Source: Brevundimonas sp. AJA228-03
Lineage (GTDB): Bacteria; Pseudomonadota; Alphaproteobacteria; Caulobacterales; Caulobacteraceae
DNA length: 64,000 bases
NCBI RefSeq assembly: GCF_017795885.1
Contig: NZ_CP059297.1
Span: 1,054,001-1,118,000 of the forward strand
Reading direction: 5' to 3'
Shown here: in pieces, positions 24,559-33,401 of the stretch
How positions within the stretch are numbered: the stretch's first letter is position 1
Layout: each line of letters starts with the position of its first letter
The notes under the pieces: generated by a model
Told to the model about the DNA's origin: nothing
The model's database searches: none
The model's input: only the letters and a program-made list of their open reading frames with translations
Program-made: the position numbers and the translations under genes

Positions 24559-25665
24559 CTAGCCCAGATCGTCAATATCCTGCCTGCGCAGGCTCATTTC
24601 AAAATCCATCAGAATATCCATGAGCTCTTCGGCGGTTATTGACGCAGATCTGGGACCAAAACGATGTTTAGAAAAACTCACGATGTGCTCTATTACGCCG
24701 ATCTGCTCACCGAGTTGATCGAATAGTGCAGGCGCCTCAAGGAGGAAGTTCTTGAAGGCTGAGGGATTGCCATCAACAGTCAACGCACTATATGCTGTTT
24801 CATATATCTTGATTGTATTGCGGACCTCCAGGCAAGCGCGGCCGATTTCTTTTCGGAGAAATTTTCTGCTTCTTGATATGTAATCTCTGGACGCGCTATC
24901 CATAGCACCGATAGGTGTTACATTCGTGATTCTATCCGCAACGCCGGATATGTCTTTCAGCAGCGCACCCAGGGACCATTTATAATATAGGAATCCCTTC
25001 CAGGAGAAAACACCTTCCTGAAATTGACTTGGATTAAGTCTTAATGTCTTTCCGAGCGTATCATTATTCGCACCGGGTGCATTTGATAAAATCATGGCAG
25101 CCATACGATCTATCGATCGAGTCTCGGCATTCGGATCCTCCATGCTCAGTTTGACAAGGGGTGTGATTTCTACCTTGACAAAATCGTGCATGGCTTGAAG
25201 GTCGCTATCGCTTAAGGCAAAATAGCAACTTGCGGGATTTATGTTCGACCGCGACAGACGTTCCTTTAGAAGAAAGGGATCAAGAGAAGGTAGTTTATCC
25301 ATGATATCAAGAACGACGAGGTCTTGACTATCTCTGGTAATACCGAATTGCTCCTGCATTACGTCTTCAAAATTAATCTGATTTACAAATATATATCTTC
25401 CGCCTGTTTTCAGGTCGCTTTTTTCGATAGGTATTACTATTTTGGTCGCATTTTTTCGAGGAGCAAAAAATCTATCGTGCTCGTTCTGCCGAAGTCTGTG
25501 CTTGATAATTATGCTTGTATTTAACTCTCGATTGACAAATAGAGGTTTCTCGATCCATTCCTGTTCTTTGCCATTTTCTCGATAAACCTTCAGCAAGTTT
25601 AGTATACGTGCAGTTGAACCTGTACGTTCCAGATCTTCCAGACTGCGAAAAGAACGATAGGTCAA
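24559..25665 (-). CDS. AT-rich orphan gene, protein of unknown function
   Basis: 368 aa, not recognised. The start is TTG with a strong GGAGG five to six bases upstream. The protein is soluble, rich in Lys, Asn, Ile and charged residues, with probable helical segments (LKDISGVADRITNVT; SRSRKFLRKEIGRACLEVRNTI) and no signal peptide or membrane segment. Codon use is strikingly different from all neighbours: many A/T-ending codons (AAA, AAT, ATA, TTA) in an otherwise GC-rich window. This points to recent acquisition. It stands alone, between the holdfast cluster and an IS5-type scar. Confidence 0.8.
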   Translation of the reverse strand: MTYRSFRSLEDLERTGSTARILNLLKVYRENGKEQEWIEKPLFVNRELNTSIIIKHRLRQNEHDRFFAPRKNATKIVIPIEKSDLKTGGRYIFVNQINFEDVMQEQFGITRDSQDLVVLDIMDKLPSLDPFLLKERLSRSNINPASCYFALSDSDLQAMHDFVKVEITPLVKLSMEDPNAETRSIDRMAAMILSNAPGANNDTLGKTLRLNPSQFQEGVFSWKGFLYYKWSLGALLKDISGVADRITNVTPIGAMDSASRDYISRSRKFLRKEIGRACLEVRNTIKIYETAYSALTVDGNPSAFKNFLLEAPALFDQLGEQIGVIEHIVSFSKHRFGPRSASITAEELMDILMDFEMSLRRQDIDDLG

Positions 25666-26259
25666 CTGAACCTCCAGCTATAAGCACCACCGTTGAGGAT
25701 GCTCAAGGTTGTGCCGAGGGTCGAACTGATCCCCATTCGGCCATTCAAGAGGCCGGGCCACGTCGGCATTAATTGGCTATCGTCATTCATAAAAAAAGCC
25801 GATCCGTGTGAAAATCTGTATTTCCCTGTTTTGCGGGTCGGGACCCGGCTTGAATTGATCGATCCTGCGTCCGGGCTGTCTCAAGCCGGACGGCCAAAAG
25901 TACATACGATGTATCACAAGGGCTTATGGCCTTGTTCGTCTCCTTAAATGATCAAGACGCCATTAAAGGCCCGTATCTCGGGTCAGGAATCATTGTTTCA
26001 CGGTCAACAGACGACGGCTGGGGCGATGGTGATGGCGGACATGAAGGTGTGGACGCCGCGGTCGTAGCGAGTTCTGAGTGTGTTGCGATAGCTCCACAGG
26101 CTTTGTTGCCTGATCAGGCACCAGGCTTGCGATCGAGGCCTCGCCGGGCGGCTGGTCGGCGGCTGCCGCAAAACTGTTCGACGGCACCGGACGCAGGGCC
26201 TGCACTCCTCCCGGGTCTTGGTCGGCGACCGATACCGAATCAGCGAAACGCCGCTGTCG
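25666..26259. other. Accessory intergenic scar between the orphan gene and gspJ
   Basis: 594 bases of mixed composition. The left part keeps AT-rich patches (TCATTCATAAAAAAAGCC near 25780) that may hold the orphan gene's promoter. A hairpin CGTCCGG/CCGGACG sits at 25868-25892. The right part holds the C-terminal remnant of a transposase (26004-26099). No intact gene is supported. Confidence 0.5.
26004..26099 (-). pseudogene. C-terminal remnant of an IS5-type transposase
   Basis: Read on the minus strand, codons from 26099 to the TGA at 26006-26004 give LWSYRNTLRTRYDRGVHTFM, then SAITIAPAVVC. The TRYDR-x-FMSAI pattern is typical of the last residues of IS5-group transposases. The upstream part of the gene is absent. 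The call rests on about 30 residues. Confidence 0.45.
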
Positions 26260-26940
26260 CTATTGGCGCGCGGAAGCGACAGGCTCCGGCGGCTCCATCA
26301 GCGGAATGGAAGCGACACGACGAAGCGTCGCGCCCGGTTTTGCGTCCAGCCCGTTCAGCGTCAGATCCAGCGCGACGGCGGTGCTCCCGTCGTTCGGGCT
26401 CGCCATCTCTGTCGTCAATGCGATCTCCGGCTGCAGCGGCCACCCTTCCAGCCAGTCCCCGCGCCGTCGATGGAAAGTCCAGCGCACGGCGGACACATCC
26501 TCGATCAGCACCTGACGACGCTCGCCCGTCTCCCCCCCCACAGTCCGGACCAGGGTTCCGTTGTCGAGCGCATAGCGCACATTGACGACCTCGCCGGACA
26601 GGTTGGTTTTCTGCAACGACAGGGTGTCGGCCGATCCGGCGAGTTCCCCGGTGATCTGGTCGAGGTCGGTCGAGACGACCAGCATGGCGCGCTGAATCTC
26701 TGCCATCCGCGCCAGCCGGGTCTCGGTCGCGCCCTGTGTCCGCAGCACCCCGTCCAGCAGGGTGAAGCCCGCGATGCCGATCAGGGCGAACAGGGCCATG
26801 GCGATCAGCACCTCGACAAGGGTGAAACCCTGGCGCGGTCGGTCGGCCTTCGTGCTATGCGGCGACGACAGCCGGAGAGAGCCCCGTGATGAAGGTCTGG
26901 AGAACACGCGACGGCGATGACGGTCGGGCAGGGGGCGCAT
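26260..26940 (-). CDS. gspJ: Type II secretion minor pseudopilin GspJ
   Basis: 226 aa from the first in-frame ATG. The prepilin signature RQG|FTLVEVLIAMALFALIGIAGF places cleavage after Gly38 with Glu at +5, followed by the GspJ-type body (RLARMAEIQRAMLVVSTDLDQI, VSAVRWTFHRRRGDWLEGWP). Minor pseudopilin J belongs to the tip complex with GspI and GspK. The 38-residue leader is unusually long, and the ATG at 26940 overlaps the divergent gspN start by 52 bases. A GTG at 26907 is an alternative, and no site has a clear ribosome binding sequence, so the start is uncertain. Confidence 0.85.
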   Translation of the reverse strand: MRPLPDRHRRRVFSRPSSRGSLRLSSPHSTKADRPRQGFTLVEVLIAMALFALIGIAGFTLLDGVLRTQGATETRLARMAEIQRAMLVVSTDLDQITGELAGSADTLSLQKTNLSGEVVNVRYALDNGTLVRTVGGETGERRQVLIEDVSAVRWTFHRRRGDWLEGWPLQPEIALTTEMASPNDGSTAVALDLTLNGLDAKPGATLRRVASIPLMEPPEPVASARQ

Positions 26941-27641
26941 TTCAGTTCGAGCGCCTGACGGCCCAGGTCACCCGCTGGCGCGTGGTCCTGGCCGGCGTTG
27001 GGGTCGGCGCATATGTGCTGGGTCTCGTCGCCATGGCCCCGTCCGAGATTATCGTCGCCCGGTCCTCGAACGGCGAACGCCAGGCGGTGGGGACGGTCTG
27101 GTCGGGCGAGCGCGCCATGCCGGGCGGGTTCGGGGCGGGCTGGACGCTGATGCCCCTCTCTTCGATCCTGCATCTGTCGGCGGCCACGCGGATCACCCTG
27201 CGCGGGCCGGACACCGAGGCCTCGACCCAGGTCCTGGCGCGGCCGGGTCGTGTCCTGATCCGTGACCTGGAGGGTACGGTATCGATGCGGATGCTGAACG
27301 CTGTGGCTCCGGGCCTGCCGTTCGCCTGTTCGCCCGTGATGCGGCTGGAGGTCGAAGGCCTGGCGCTGAAGGGGGCACCAACGGGTACCGGGCGCATCCT
27401 CGGCGGATCCGGCGAGTGCGCGGCCACCGGCGGGGCGGCCACCCCGATCGCTCCGCTGACCGGGACGCTGACGGCCGACGAGGGTGCGTCGAATGTTGTC
27501 TTCACCCGGGTGGGCGCGACCGAACCGGTGCTGAAGGCGCGGATCCAGTCCGACGGCACCCTGACGGCCTCGGTCGAGCCAGCCGGGGTCGGGCTGCTGC
27601 CGGGGATCGGCGCGCCGATGTCGATCGACACGAAACTGTAG
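26889..27641 (+). CDS. gspN: Type II secretion protein GspN
   Basis: 250 aa. One N-terminal membrane segment (RWRVVLAGVGVGAYVLGLVAM) leads into a periplasmic domain of the T2SSN type: GTVWSGERAMPGGFGAGW, RPGRVLIRDLEGTVSMRMLNAV, MRLEVEGLAL and LTGTLTADEG. GspN is an accessory inner-membrane component whose exact role is unclear. It is the only plus-strand gene among gspJ, F, E, M and L, and starts head to head inside the gspJ 5' region. GGAGAG lies 8 bases before ATG 26889; a GTG one codon earlier also fits. Confidence 0.82.
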   Translation: MKVWRTRDGDDGRAGGAFQFERLTAQVTRWRVVLAGVGVGAYVLGLVAMAPSEIIVARSSNGERQAVGTVWSGERAMPGGFGAGWTLMPLSSILHLSAATRITLRGPDTEASTQVLARPGRVLIRDLEGTVSMRMLNAVAPGLPFACSPVMRLEVEGLALKGAPTGTGRILGGSGECAATGGAATPIAPLTGTLTADEGASNVVFTRVGATEPVLKARIQSDGTLTASVEPAGVGLLPGIGAPMSIDTKL

Positions 27642-27651
27642 GCGGCCTTGC

Positions 27652-28875
27652 TCACAGTCCGGCGAGGTTGTTGAGGTTCACGATCGGCATGAGGATGGCC
27701 AGCACCATCAGAAGCACGATGCCGCCCATGACCAGCAGGACGCCGGGTTCGACCAGGGACACCAGGGCCTGGACCAGGCTGTCCAGTTCCTGCTCCAGAT
27801 CCTGGGCCGCACGTTCCAGACCGTGGCCCAGCTTGCCCGATTGCTCGCCTGCTGCGACGATCGCCAGCAGCAGGGGCGGGAAGACGTCGGCCTCCGCCAT
27901 GGCGCGGCGCAGTGAGGCCCCTTCGCGCACGCGGGCCGCGGTCAGAAAGGCACGTTCGCGGGCATAGCGGTTGGGGGTGACGGCGGCCGAGGCCTGAAGC
28001 GCCTCTACCAGAGGCACGTCGGACCGGACCAGGGTCGCCAGTGACCCGGCGAACCGGGCGGCGTTCAGGTGCTGGACGAAGGTGCGGAACGGTGGGGTCT
28101 TCAGCAGGAACTCGGCGAAGCGGCGGCTGTTGGCCGGGATGGCCAGCCAGCGGTTCCAGGCGACCCCGGCCACGCCGAGGGCGATCAGGACGTAGAGACC
28201 GAACGCCTGGACGAAGGTCGACAGGGCGATCAGGGCGCGGGTCAGGAAGGGTAGCTCGGCCCCGCGCGAAACAAAGACTTTCACGATATCGGGGACCACA
28301 TAGACCATCATCAGGGTGATCATGAGCAGCGACACGACGGCCAGCAGTGCCGGATACAGCAGGGCCAGCTGGACCTTGCGGCGCGCCTTCTCCTGATTGC
28401 CGACGAACTCGGTCAGATGGGCCAGAACCGTCGACAGCCTGCCCGACTGTTCGCCCGCCGCAATCGAGGCGCGGTAGTATTCGGGGAAGACCTTCGGATG
28501 TCGGGCCAGGGCCGAGGCGAAGCTGCGACCCTCGAGAATGGCGGAGCGCACATCGGTCAGGACAAAGCCGACGGGCTGGCCTGCTGTCTGCTGGGCGGCG
28601 ATGCGCAGCGCCTCCTCGATGCGGATGTCCGATCCGATCAGGGTCGAGAGCTGGCGGGTGACGGCGGACAGGGTCCTGGAGCTGATGCCCCTCTGGAAGA
28701 TGACGATGCCCCTGGACAGATCGGTCTTCCTGCGCTCTCCGGCCAGGGCGACGCCGGTGGGCAGGAGGCCCCGGTCGCGGACCAGCTGGCGCGCGCCGAC
28801 GTCGGAGGCGGCTTCGACCGTGCCCTTGTGGGGTTTGCCCTCGGTATCGACCGCCTGGAAGGCATAGACCGGCAT
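27652..28875 (-). CDS. gspF: Type II secretion inner-membrane platform protein GspF
   Basis: 407 aa with the two repeated T2SSF domains (RQLSTLIGSDIRIEEALRIAAQQ; LATLVRSDVPLVEALQASAAV) and three membrane segments (ALLAVVSLLMITLMMVYVVP, the central AFGLYVLIALGVAGVA, and the C-terminal LLVMGGIVLLMVLAILMPIV). It forms the platform that couples the GspE ATPase to pseudopilus assembly. Its ATG overlaps the gspE stop by one base (TGATG). Confidence 0.95.
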   Translation of the reverse strand: MPVYAFQAVDTEGKPHKGTVEAASDVGARQLVRDRGLLPTGVALAGERRKTDLSRGIVIFQRGISSRTLSAVTRQLSTLIGSDIRIEEALRIAAQQTAGQPVGFVLTDVRSAILEGRSFASALARHPKVFPEYYRASIAAGEQSGRLSTVLAHLTEFVGNQEKARRKVQLALLYPALLAVVSLLMITLMMVYVVPDIVKVFVSRGAELPFLTRALIALSTFVQAFGLYVLIALGVAGVAWNRWLAIPANSRRFAEFLLKTPPFRTFVQHLNAARFAGSLATLVRSDVPLVEALQASAAVTPNRYARERAFLTAARVREGASLRRAMAEADVFPPLLLAIVAAGEQSGKLGHGLERAAQDLEQELDSLVQALVSLVEPGVLLVMGGIVLLMVLAILMPIVNLNNLAGL

Positions 28876-30362
28876 CAGACGTCCTCGCGGACGACGCGCG
28901 CGACTTCCTGGATGGATGTCTCGCCCGCCATGGCCTTGGCGGCGCCGTCCTCGAGCAGGCCGGGGCCGCGCTGGCGGGCGAGGCGGATCAGATCGGCCTC
29001 GGCGGCACCGTCATGGATGGCCTGCTGCATGGCCTGGTCGACTTCGATGACCTCATAGACGCCGAGCCGACCCCTGTAGCCCTCGCCCCGGCATTCGGAA
29101 CAGCCGACGGGGCGGAAGATGTGGGCCCCGACGGGGACCAGGCCGCCGGTCACCTCCGAGTCGCTCCGGGTGGCATCAGCCGGGGCCTTGCAGTGGGGGC
29201 AGAGGCGACGCACCAGTCGTTGGGCGATCAGGCCGGACAGCATGGGGGCCAGCAGATAGCGCTCCACGCCCATGTCGATCAGCCGGGTCACGCTGCCGAC
29301 CGCCGTATTGGTATGCAGGGTGGACAGCATCAGGTGGCCGGTCATGGAGGCGCGCACGGCGACCTCGGCCGTCTCGTGATCGCGGATCTCGCCCACCATG
29401 ATGACGTCGGGGTCCTGACGCAGGATGGCGCGCAGGCCGCGGGCGAAGGTCAGGTCGATGCGGGCATTCACCTGCATCTGGCCGATCCCGTCCAGGGCAT
29501 ATTCGATCGGATCCTCGACCGTCATGATGTTGCGGCGGCGGTCGTTCAGACGGGTCAGGGCGGAATAGAGGGTCGTGGTCTTGCCGGAGCCGGTGGGGCC
29601 GGTGACCAGGATGACGCCGTGCGGGCGCGTGATCATCCGCTCGAACGTGTCGAGGTCGCGGTCGCTCATGCCCAGTTGGGCGAGATCGAGGCTGGTCGAG
29701 CCCCGGTCGAGGAGACGCAGGACGACCCGCTCCCCGTGCTGGGACGGAATGGTCGAGACCCGGACGTCGACGTCGAGCCCGCCGATGCGCAGGGTGACAC
29801 GGCCGTCGTGCGGGACGCGCTTCTCGGCGATGTCGAGGCGGGCCATGACCTTGATGCGGCTGACCAGCAAGGGGGCCAGGGCGCGGGCGGGTTCGAGGAC
29901 CTCGCGCAGGACTCCGTCGATGCGGAAGCGGACGATCAGCCGTTTTTCTTCGGCCTCGATATGGATGTCCGAGGCCCCGTCCCGGATGGCCTGCAGCAGC
30001 AGGGCGTTGATCAAGCGCACGACCGGCGCGTCGTCGCGGCTGTCCAGCAGGTCGTCGACGGCGGCGGCGTCCTCGGCCAGGGCGGCGAGGTCGTCCTCGG
30101 ACGCGGCATAGTCGGAAGCGGGGGTAGCCTCGCTGCCGGTCTGTTCGCGCAGGACGGCGTCGAACCGGTCGTCGTCCACGGCCTCGAAGGCGATGTCGCC
30201 GCCATTGACGCGGCGGACCTCCAGCAGGGTCTCCAGCGTCGCCGAGCGGCGGTGCAGGCAGACCGGGCGGTCTCCCCCGCGCAGGATCATGGCTCCGCGC
30301 CGCCGGGCGAAACCGTAGGCGAGGGTGGCGGGGGCGAGGGTGGTGTCTTCGGCGAGGCTCAT
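28875..30362 (-). CDS. gspE: Type II secretion ATPase GspE
   Basis: 495 aa. Walker A GPTGSGKTTTLYSAL, the Asp box, Walker B ILRQDPDVIMVGEIRD, the His box HLMLSTLHTN and the zinc-binding tetracysteine (CPHC ... CSEC) are all intact. The N-terminal domain that docks on GspL is present but short. It powers pseudopilus assembly from the cytoplasmic side. It overlaps gspM upstream (ATGA) and gspF downstream. Confidence 0.97.
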   Translation of the reverse strand: MSLAEDTTLAPATLAYGFARRRGAMILRGGDRPVCLHRRSATLETLLEVRRVNGGDIAFEAVDDDRFDAVLREQTGSEATPASDYAASEDDLAALAEDAAAVDDLLDSRDDAPVVRLINALLLQAIRDGASDIHIEAEEKRLIVRFRIDGVLREVLEPARALAPLLVSRIKVMARLDIAEKRVPHDGRVTLRIGGLDVDVRVSTIPSQHGERVVLRLLDRGSTSLDLAQLGMSDRDLDTFERMITRPHGVILVTGPTGSGKTTTLYSALTRLNDRRRNIMTVEDPIEYALDGIGQMQVNARIDLTFARGLRAILRQDPDVIMVGEIRDHETAEVAVRASMTGHLMLSTLHTNTAVGSVTRLIDMGVERYLLAPMLSGLIAQRLVRRLCPHCKAPADATRSDSEVTGGLVPVGAHIFRPVGCSECRGEGYRGRLGVYEVIEVDQAMQQAIHDGAAEADLIRLARQRGPGLLEDGAAKAMAGETSIQEVARVVREDV

Positions 30363-30850
30363 GGCTGGACGCGGACTGATACGTTGACCGCACCGGCCTG
30401 GCTGCCCCGGTCGATGCGGACGGATGACAGGGTGGCACCTGAGGCTTCCAGACCGGCCAGCCAGGGGATGACGCTGTCGTAGCGGGCCTCGGTCACCGTC
30501 ACGGTCGCGGCGTCGCCGTCGGGGGTGACGCTGGCGGGAATGATTCCGAAGGTCGCGGCCTGGGCCGGGATAGCGGTTTCCAGCGGGCCGGACAGGCTTG
30601 CGGCGGTCGGTGCGATCGGCCCGGCGGTGCGGATGCGGACCATGACGGTCTCATAGGCGGCGATGCGGTCGATCGCGGTAGCGCGCGCATCGAGCAGCGG
30701 CCGCAGGATCAAGAGCCACAGGACCGCCACGGTCAGGAGGCCACCCAACACCGCCAGCAGAATCTGCTCGCGTCGGGACCGGCCCGCATACCAGGCGGTG
30801 GCGGCATCGAGCGCGGGTGAGGCGCGGTTCAGGAGGACAGGGGCCTTCAT
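30359..30850 (-). CDS. gspM: Type II secretion protein GspM
   Basis: 163 aa: a short cytoplasmic N-terminus (TAWYAGRSRREQ), one membrane helix (ILLAVLGGLLTVAVLWLLIL) and a periplasmic ferredoxin-like domain (VTVTEARYDSVIPWLAGLE), as in GspM. It partners GspL in the platform. Four-base overlaps on both sides (with gspL and gspE) show a coupled operon. Confidence 0.88.
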   Translation of the reverse strand: MKAPVLLNRASPALDAATAWYAGRSRREQILLAVLGGLLTVAVLWLLILRPLLDARATAIDRIAAYETVMVRIRTAGPIAPTAASLSGPLETAIPAQAATFGIIPASVTPDGDAATVTVTEARYDSVIPWLAGLEASGATLSSVRIDRGSQAGAVNVSVRVQP

Positions 30851-31980
30851 CCCGTGCTTCCGGTCGCGACCCCGAGTGTCGCGTTCAGACCGCTGGTGGC
30901 TGTGGCGGCGTCAACGTCGGAGAGGGCACCCGACGCGGTCAGGCCGCTTGCGGTCAGGGCCTGGACGGCGCGATCGAGCGTCGACGCATCGGAGACCACC
31001 ACGTCAAGGTCGAGGCTGCCGGGCGCATAGGTGGCGCTGTTGAATGCGACGGCACCGGCCCCCGGCAGGGCACCGGAGGTCCGGGCCAGCAGGCGGGTGA
31101 AGGGCCGGACGCCCGACCCCGCATTGGGGACGATGCGGTCGGCAGCGGCGACGACGTCCTCGTCGGGGGTGGTGGCCGGGGCGATGGCCTGAAGCACGGC
31201 GCGGGCCTCTGCCTCCTTGCGGTCGGCCATCCGGTCCAGCAGGACGGCGTCGAGGCCGAGCAGGGCGATGTGGGCCATGACACCGATCCCGGCGACCAGG
31301 GCCAGGCCAGGCAGGACCGAGGCAGATGTGGCGCGGGTGGCGGCGTAGGCACCCTGGCGGAGGTCCAGCGGCGGCAGGACTATCACCGGTTCACCCGTCG
31401 TGCCGGAATGTATCGCGTCGGCCTTGACCGCTCCGGCGAAGGTGGCGGGCAGGGTGTCGCCGAGCGGGATGAGGCGGGGACGCCCGGCCGCGGTCCAGGC
31501 TCCGTCGAGCGCCGACAGCGGCAGGGCGAAGCCGACCCCGTTATCGGTTCGGACCAGGCAGCGATCGCCGTCGATGCGAACGACCCAGACGCCTTCCGGC
31601 GGCATGGGCAGGGCCATGGCGTCCGGCATCAGGACGGCGGGGTCCAGATCGGCTTCGGTCAACAGGGCGATCCAGCCCTGCATACGAGCGTGGCGGACGA
31701 CACCGGCGATATGACGGCGCGGTGCGACCTCGGTCCCGAGCGCGAAATGAAGTGTGGCCAGGGGCTCGGCGACGGCGTCCTCCAGAGCGAACGGAAGCGC
31801 GGCGATCCGCTGGGCGCGGGTGGCGAAGGGCAGATCGACCACGACGGTCAGAACGTCTTCCGACGGCACCAGAACCGTGGTGGGTCCGGAATAAGATCTG
31901 TCCACTGCCAAGATTCTGTCATCGACAATGCGCCATAAGCCTCGACTCGGAAGGTTCGAACGGACGGGTCGACCCAGCAT
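30847..31980 (-). CDS. gspL: Type II secretion protein GspL
   Basis: About 377 aa from the ATG at 31980. The N-terminal actin-like cytoplasmic domain (ILAVDRS, VLVPSEDVLTVVVDLPFATRAQRIAALPFALED) is followed by a membrane segment (SVLPGLALVAGIGVMAHIALLG) and a periplasmic domain. GspL links GspE to the inner membrane. An in-frame ATG at 32082 would lengthen the protein by 34 residues, but it would overlap the divergent gspG start and leave no promoter space, so the shorter form is preferred. The ribosome binding site is weak in either case. Confidence 0.88.
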   Translation of the reverse strand: MLGRPVRSNLPSRGLWRIVDDRILAVDRSYSGPTTVLVPSEDVLTVVVDLPFATRAQRIAALPFALEDAVAEPLATLHFALGTEVAPRRHIAGVVRHARMQGWIALLTEADLDPAVLMPDAMALPMPPEGVWVVRIDGDRCLVRTDNGVGFALPLSALDGAWTAAGRPRLIPLGDTLPATFAGAVKADAIHSGTTGEPVIVLPPLDLRQGAYAATRATSASVLPGLALVAGIGVMAHIALLGLDAVLLDRMADRKEAEARAVLQAIAPATTPDEDVVAAADRIVPNAGSGVRPFTRLLARTSGALPGAGAVAFNSATYAPGSLDLDVVVSDASTLDRAVQALTASGLTASGALSDVDAATATSGLNATLGVATGSTG

Positions 31981-32080
31981 CGGGGAACTCTGTAGAATGG
32001 CGTGGCTGCAAGGCGCACCCCGGTCTATAGCAGCCAAAATCCGCCTGTCGCCACTGCCCGCGTTCATGAGAAAAAGTGTC

Positions 32081-32545
32081 ATGATTACTTTGTCAGAACG
32101 TCATCGAGCAGCGGCGCCACGCCGGGATCGCCGGGCGGGCCTGACGCTGGTCGAGATGATCGTGGTCCTGGCCATCATCGCTGTGGTGGCCGTCCTGATC
32201 GTGCCCAACGTCATCGGCCGTCCGGATCAGGCGCGGGTGACCGTAGCCAAGACGGATCTGAAGACGATCGCGACGGCGCTGCGGGTCTATCGACTGGACA
32301 ATGGCGATTATCCGACCACGGAGCAAGGACTGAAGGCGCTGGTTACAAAGCCAACGTCGCCACCGGAACCGCTGTCCTATGCGGCCGACGGATACCTGCC
32401 GGAGGTGCCAACCGACCCGTGGGGCAAGGCCTATATCTATCGCAGTCCCGGCACGGGCGGGGCCTACGATCTTTTGTCCTATGGCAAGGACGGCAAGGAA
32501 GGCGGCGACGAGCTCGATGCCGACCTGAGCGACAAGACGCGCTGA
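32081..32545 (+). CDS. gspG: Type II secretion major pseudopilin GspG
   Basis: 154 aa. The prepilin motif RRAG|LTLVEMIVVLAIIAVVAVLIVPNVIG cleaves after Gly20 with Glu at +5; Leu replaces the usual Phe at +1. The C-terminal part has the GspG pattern LDNGDYPTTEQGLKALVTKP, LPEVPTDPWGKAYIYRSPG and YDLLSYGKDGKEGGD, which holds the calcium-binding loop. The ATG at 32081 is preferred; one 5 codons upstream exists. It is first of the plus-strand series G-H-I-C-D. Confidence 0.96.
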   Translation: MITLSERHRAAAPRRDRRAGLTLVEMIVVLAIIAVVAVLIVPNVIGRPDQARVTVAKTDLKTIATALRVYRLDNGDYPTTEQGLKALVTKPTSPPEPLSYAADGYLPEVPTDPWGKAYIYRSPGTGGAYDLLSYGKDGKEGGDELDADLSDKTR

Positions 32546-33036
32546 TGGTCCGTGTCGGGGGACACATCGACGGTCTTTGCAAGGCCCGCCGGTCGGGCAT
32601 GACGCTGGTCGAGATCCTTGTCGTGCTGGCCATCGTCGGCGTGATGGCCGGGGTGGTGACCCTGGGTGTCGGGCTGGGCGACCGGGGCCTTGGCGTCGAG
32701 AGCGAGGCGAACCGGCTGGCTGACCGATTGAGGCTGGCCGCGGACGAGGTGCTGACCACGCGGCGTCCGCTGGAGCTGGCGTTCGACGCCGAGGGTTATG
32801 GCTTCGTTCGAGGCGATGGCCAGGCGGACCGTGTGGTGGATGCCCTGGCGGAACGGCACCGGTTGCCTGAAGGCGTCCGCATGACGGGGCTGGGCGTATC
32901 CTCCCCCGTGACGATCGATCCCGACGGCGCCCAGCCGGTCGCGGCCTTCGGTCTGGCCAGGGGCGACCAACGTTGGCGGGTCGAGTTCGACGGGTTGAAC
33001 GCGGTGGCACGCCCGGTGGCGGATGCTGCAGCATGA
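32545..33036 (+). CDS. gspH: Type II secretion minor pseudopilin GspH
   Basis: 163 aa. The prepilin motif RRSG|MTLVEILVVLAIVGVMAGVV cleaves after Gly18 with Glu at +5. It continues with EANRLADRLRLAADEVLTTRRPLELAFDAEGYGFV, the GspH/FimT-type domain. The ATG overlaps the gspG stop by one base (TGATG) and its stop overlaps the gspI start. Confidence 0.92.
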   Translation: MVRVGGHIDGLCKARRSGMTLVEILVVLAIVGVMAGVVTLGVGLGDRGLGVESEANRLADRLRLAADEVLTTRRPLELAFDAEGYGFVRGDGQADRVVDALAERHRLPEGVRMTGLGVSSPVTIDPDGAQPVAAFGLARGDQRWRVEFDGLNAVARPVADAAA

Positions 33037-33401
33037 AACGATCAGGCTATTCCCTGATGGAGGCGCTGGTGGCCCTGTTCATCCTGGCGATCGCGACCGT
33101 GGGTCTGACCCGTGCGACCCAGTCGCATGTCGACGGCGTGCGCGGGCTGGAGCAGCGGGTGGTGGCACAGTGGGTGGCAGAGAACCGGCTGGTGGAGCTC
33201 AACCTTGAAGGCACCGCGTCCTCGCCGGACGTCTCTACGGTGCGGATGATGGATCGCGACTGGTCGGTAAGGGTCGCGCGCCGGGCAACGGACGATCCCG
33301 ATCTGGTGGCTGTCGACGTCACCGTGGGACCGGCCGGAACGACCCGGGATCTGGTCCGGCTGTCGGGCTTCGTCGATCGATTGTCGGGGCTGGCGTCGTG
33401 A
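33033..33401 (+). CDS. gspI: Type II secretion minor pseudopilin GspI
   Basis: 122 aa. The prepilin motif KRSG|YSLMEALVALFILAIATVGL cleaves after Gly5 with Glu at +5. The family pattern QWVAENRLVELNLEG follows, then a basic MDRDWSVRVARRATDDPDLVAVDV segment. It overlaps gspH (ATGA) and gspC (GTGA). Confidence 0.92.
   Translation: MKRSGYSLMEALVALFILAIATVGLTRATQSHVDGVRGLEQRVVAQWVAENRLVELNLEGTASSPDVSTVRMMDRDWSVRVARRATDDPDLVAVDVTVGPAGTTRDLVRLSGFVDRLSGLAS

Noticed and set aside
24176..24562. 128-codon frame after the hfaB-like gene that could have been an HfaD-like gene
   Set aside because: It has no signal peptide, no repeats and a shadow-like composition; the stem-loop lies inside it.
25690..25760. 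Possible tRNA or attachment site near GGGTCGAACTGATCCCC
   Set aside because: No cloverleaf could be drawn and no second copy marks an integration site.
25926..26585. 219-codon plus-strand frame
   Set aside because: It overlaps gspJ in antisense and crosses the transposase remnant; no domain is visible.
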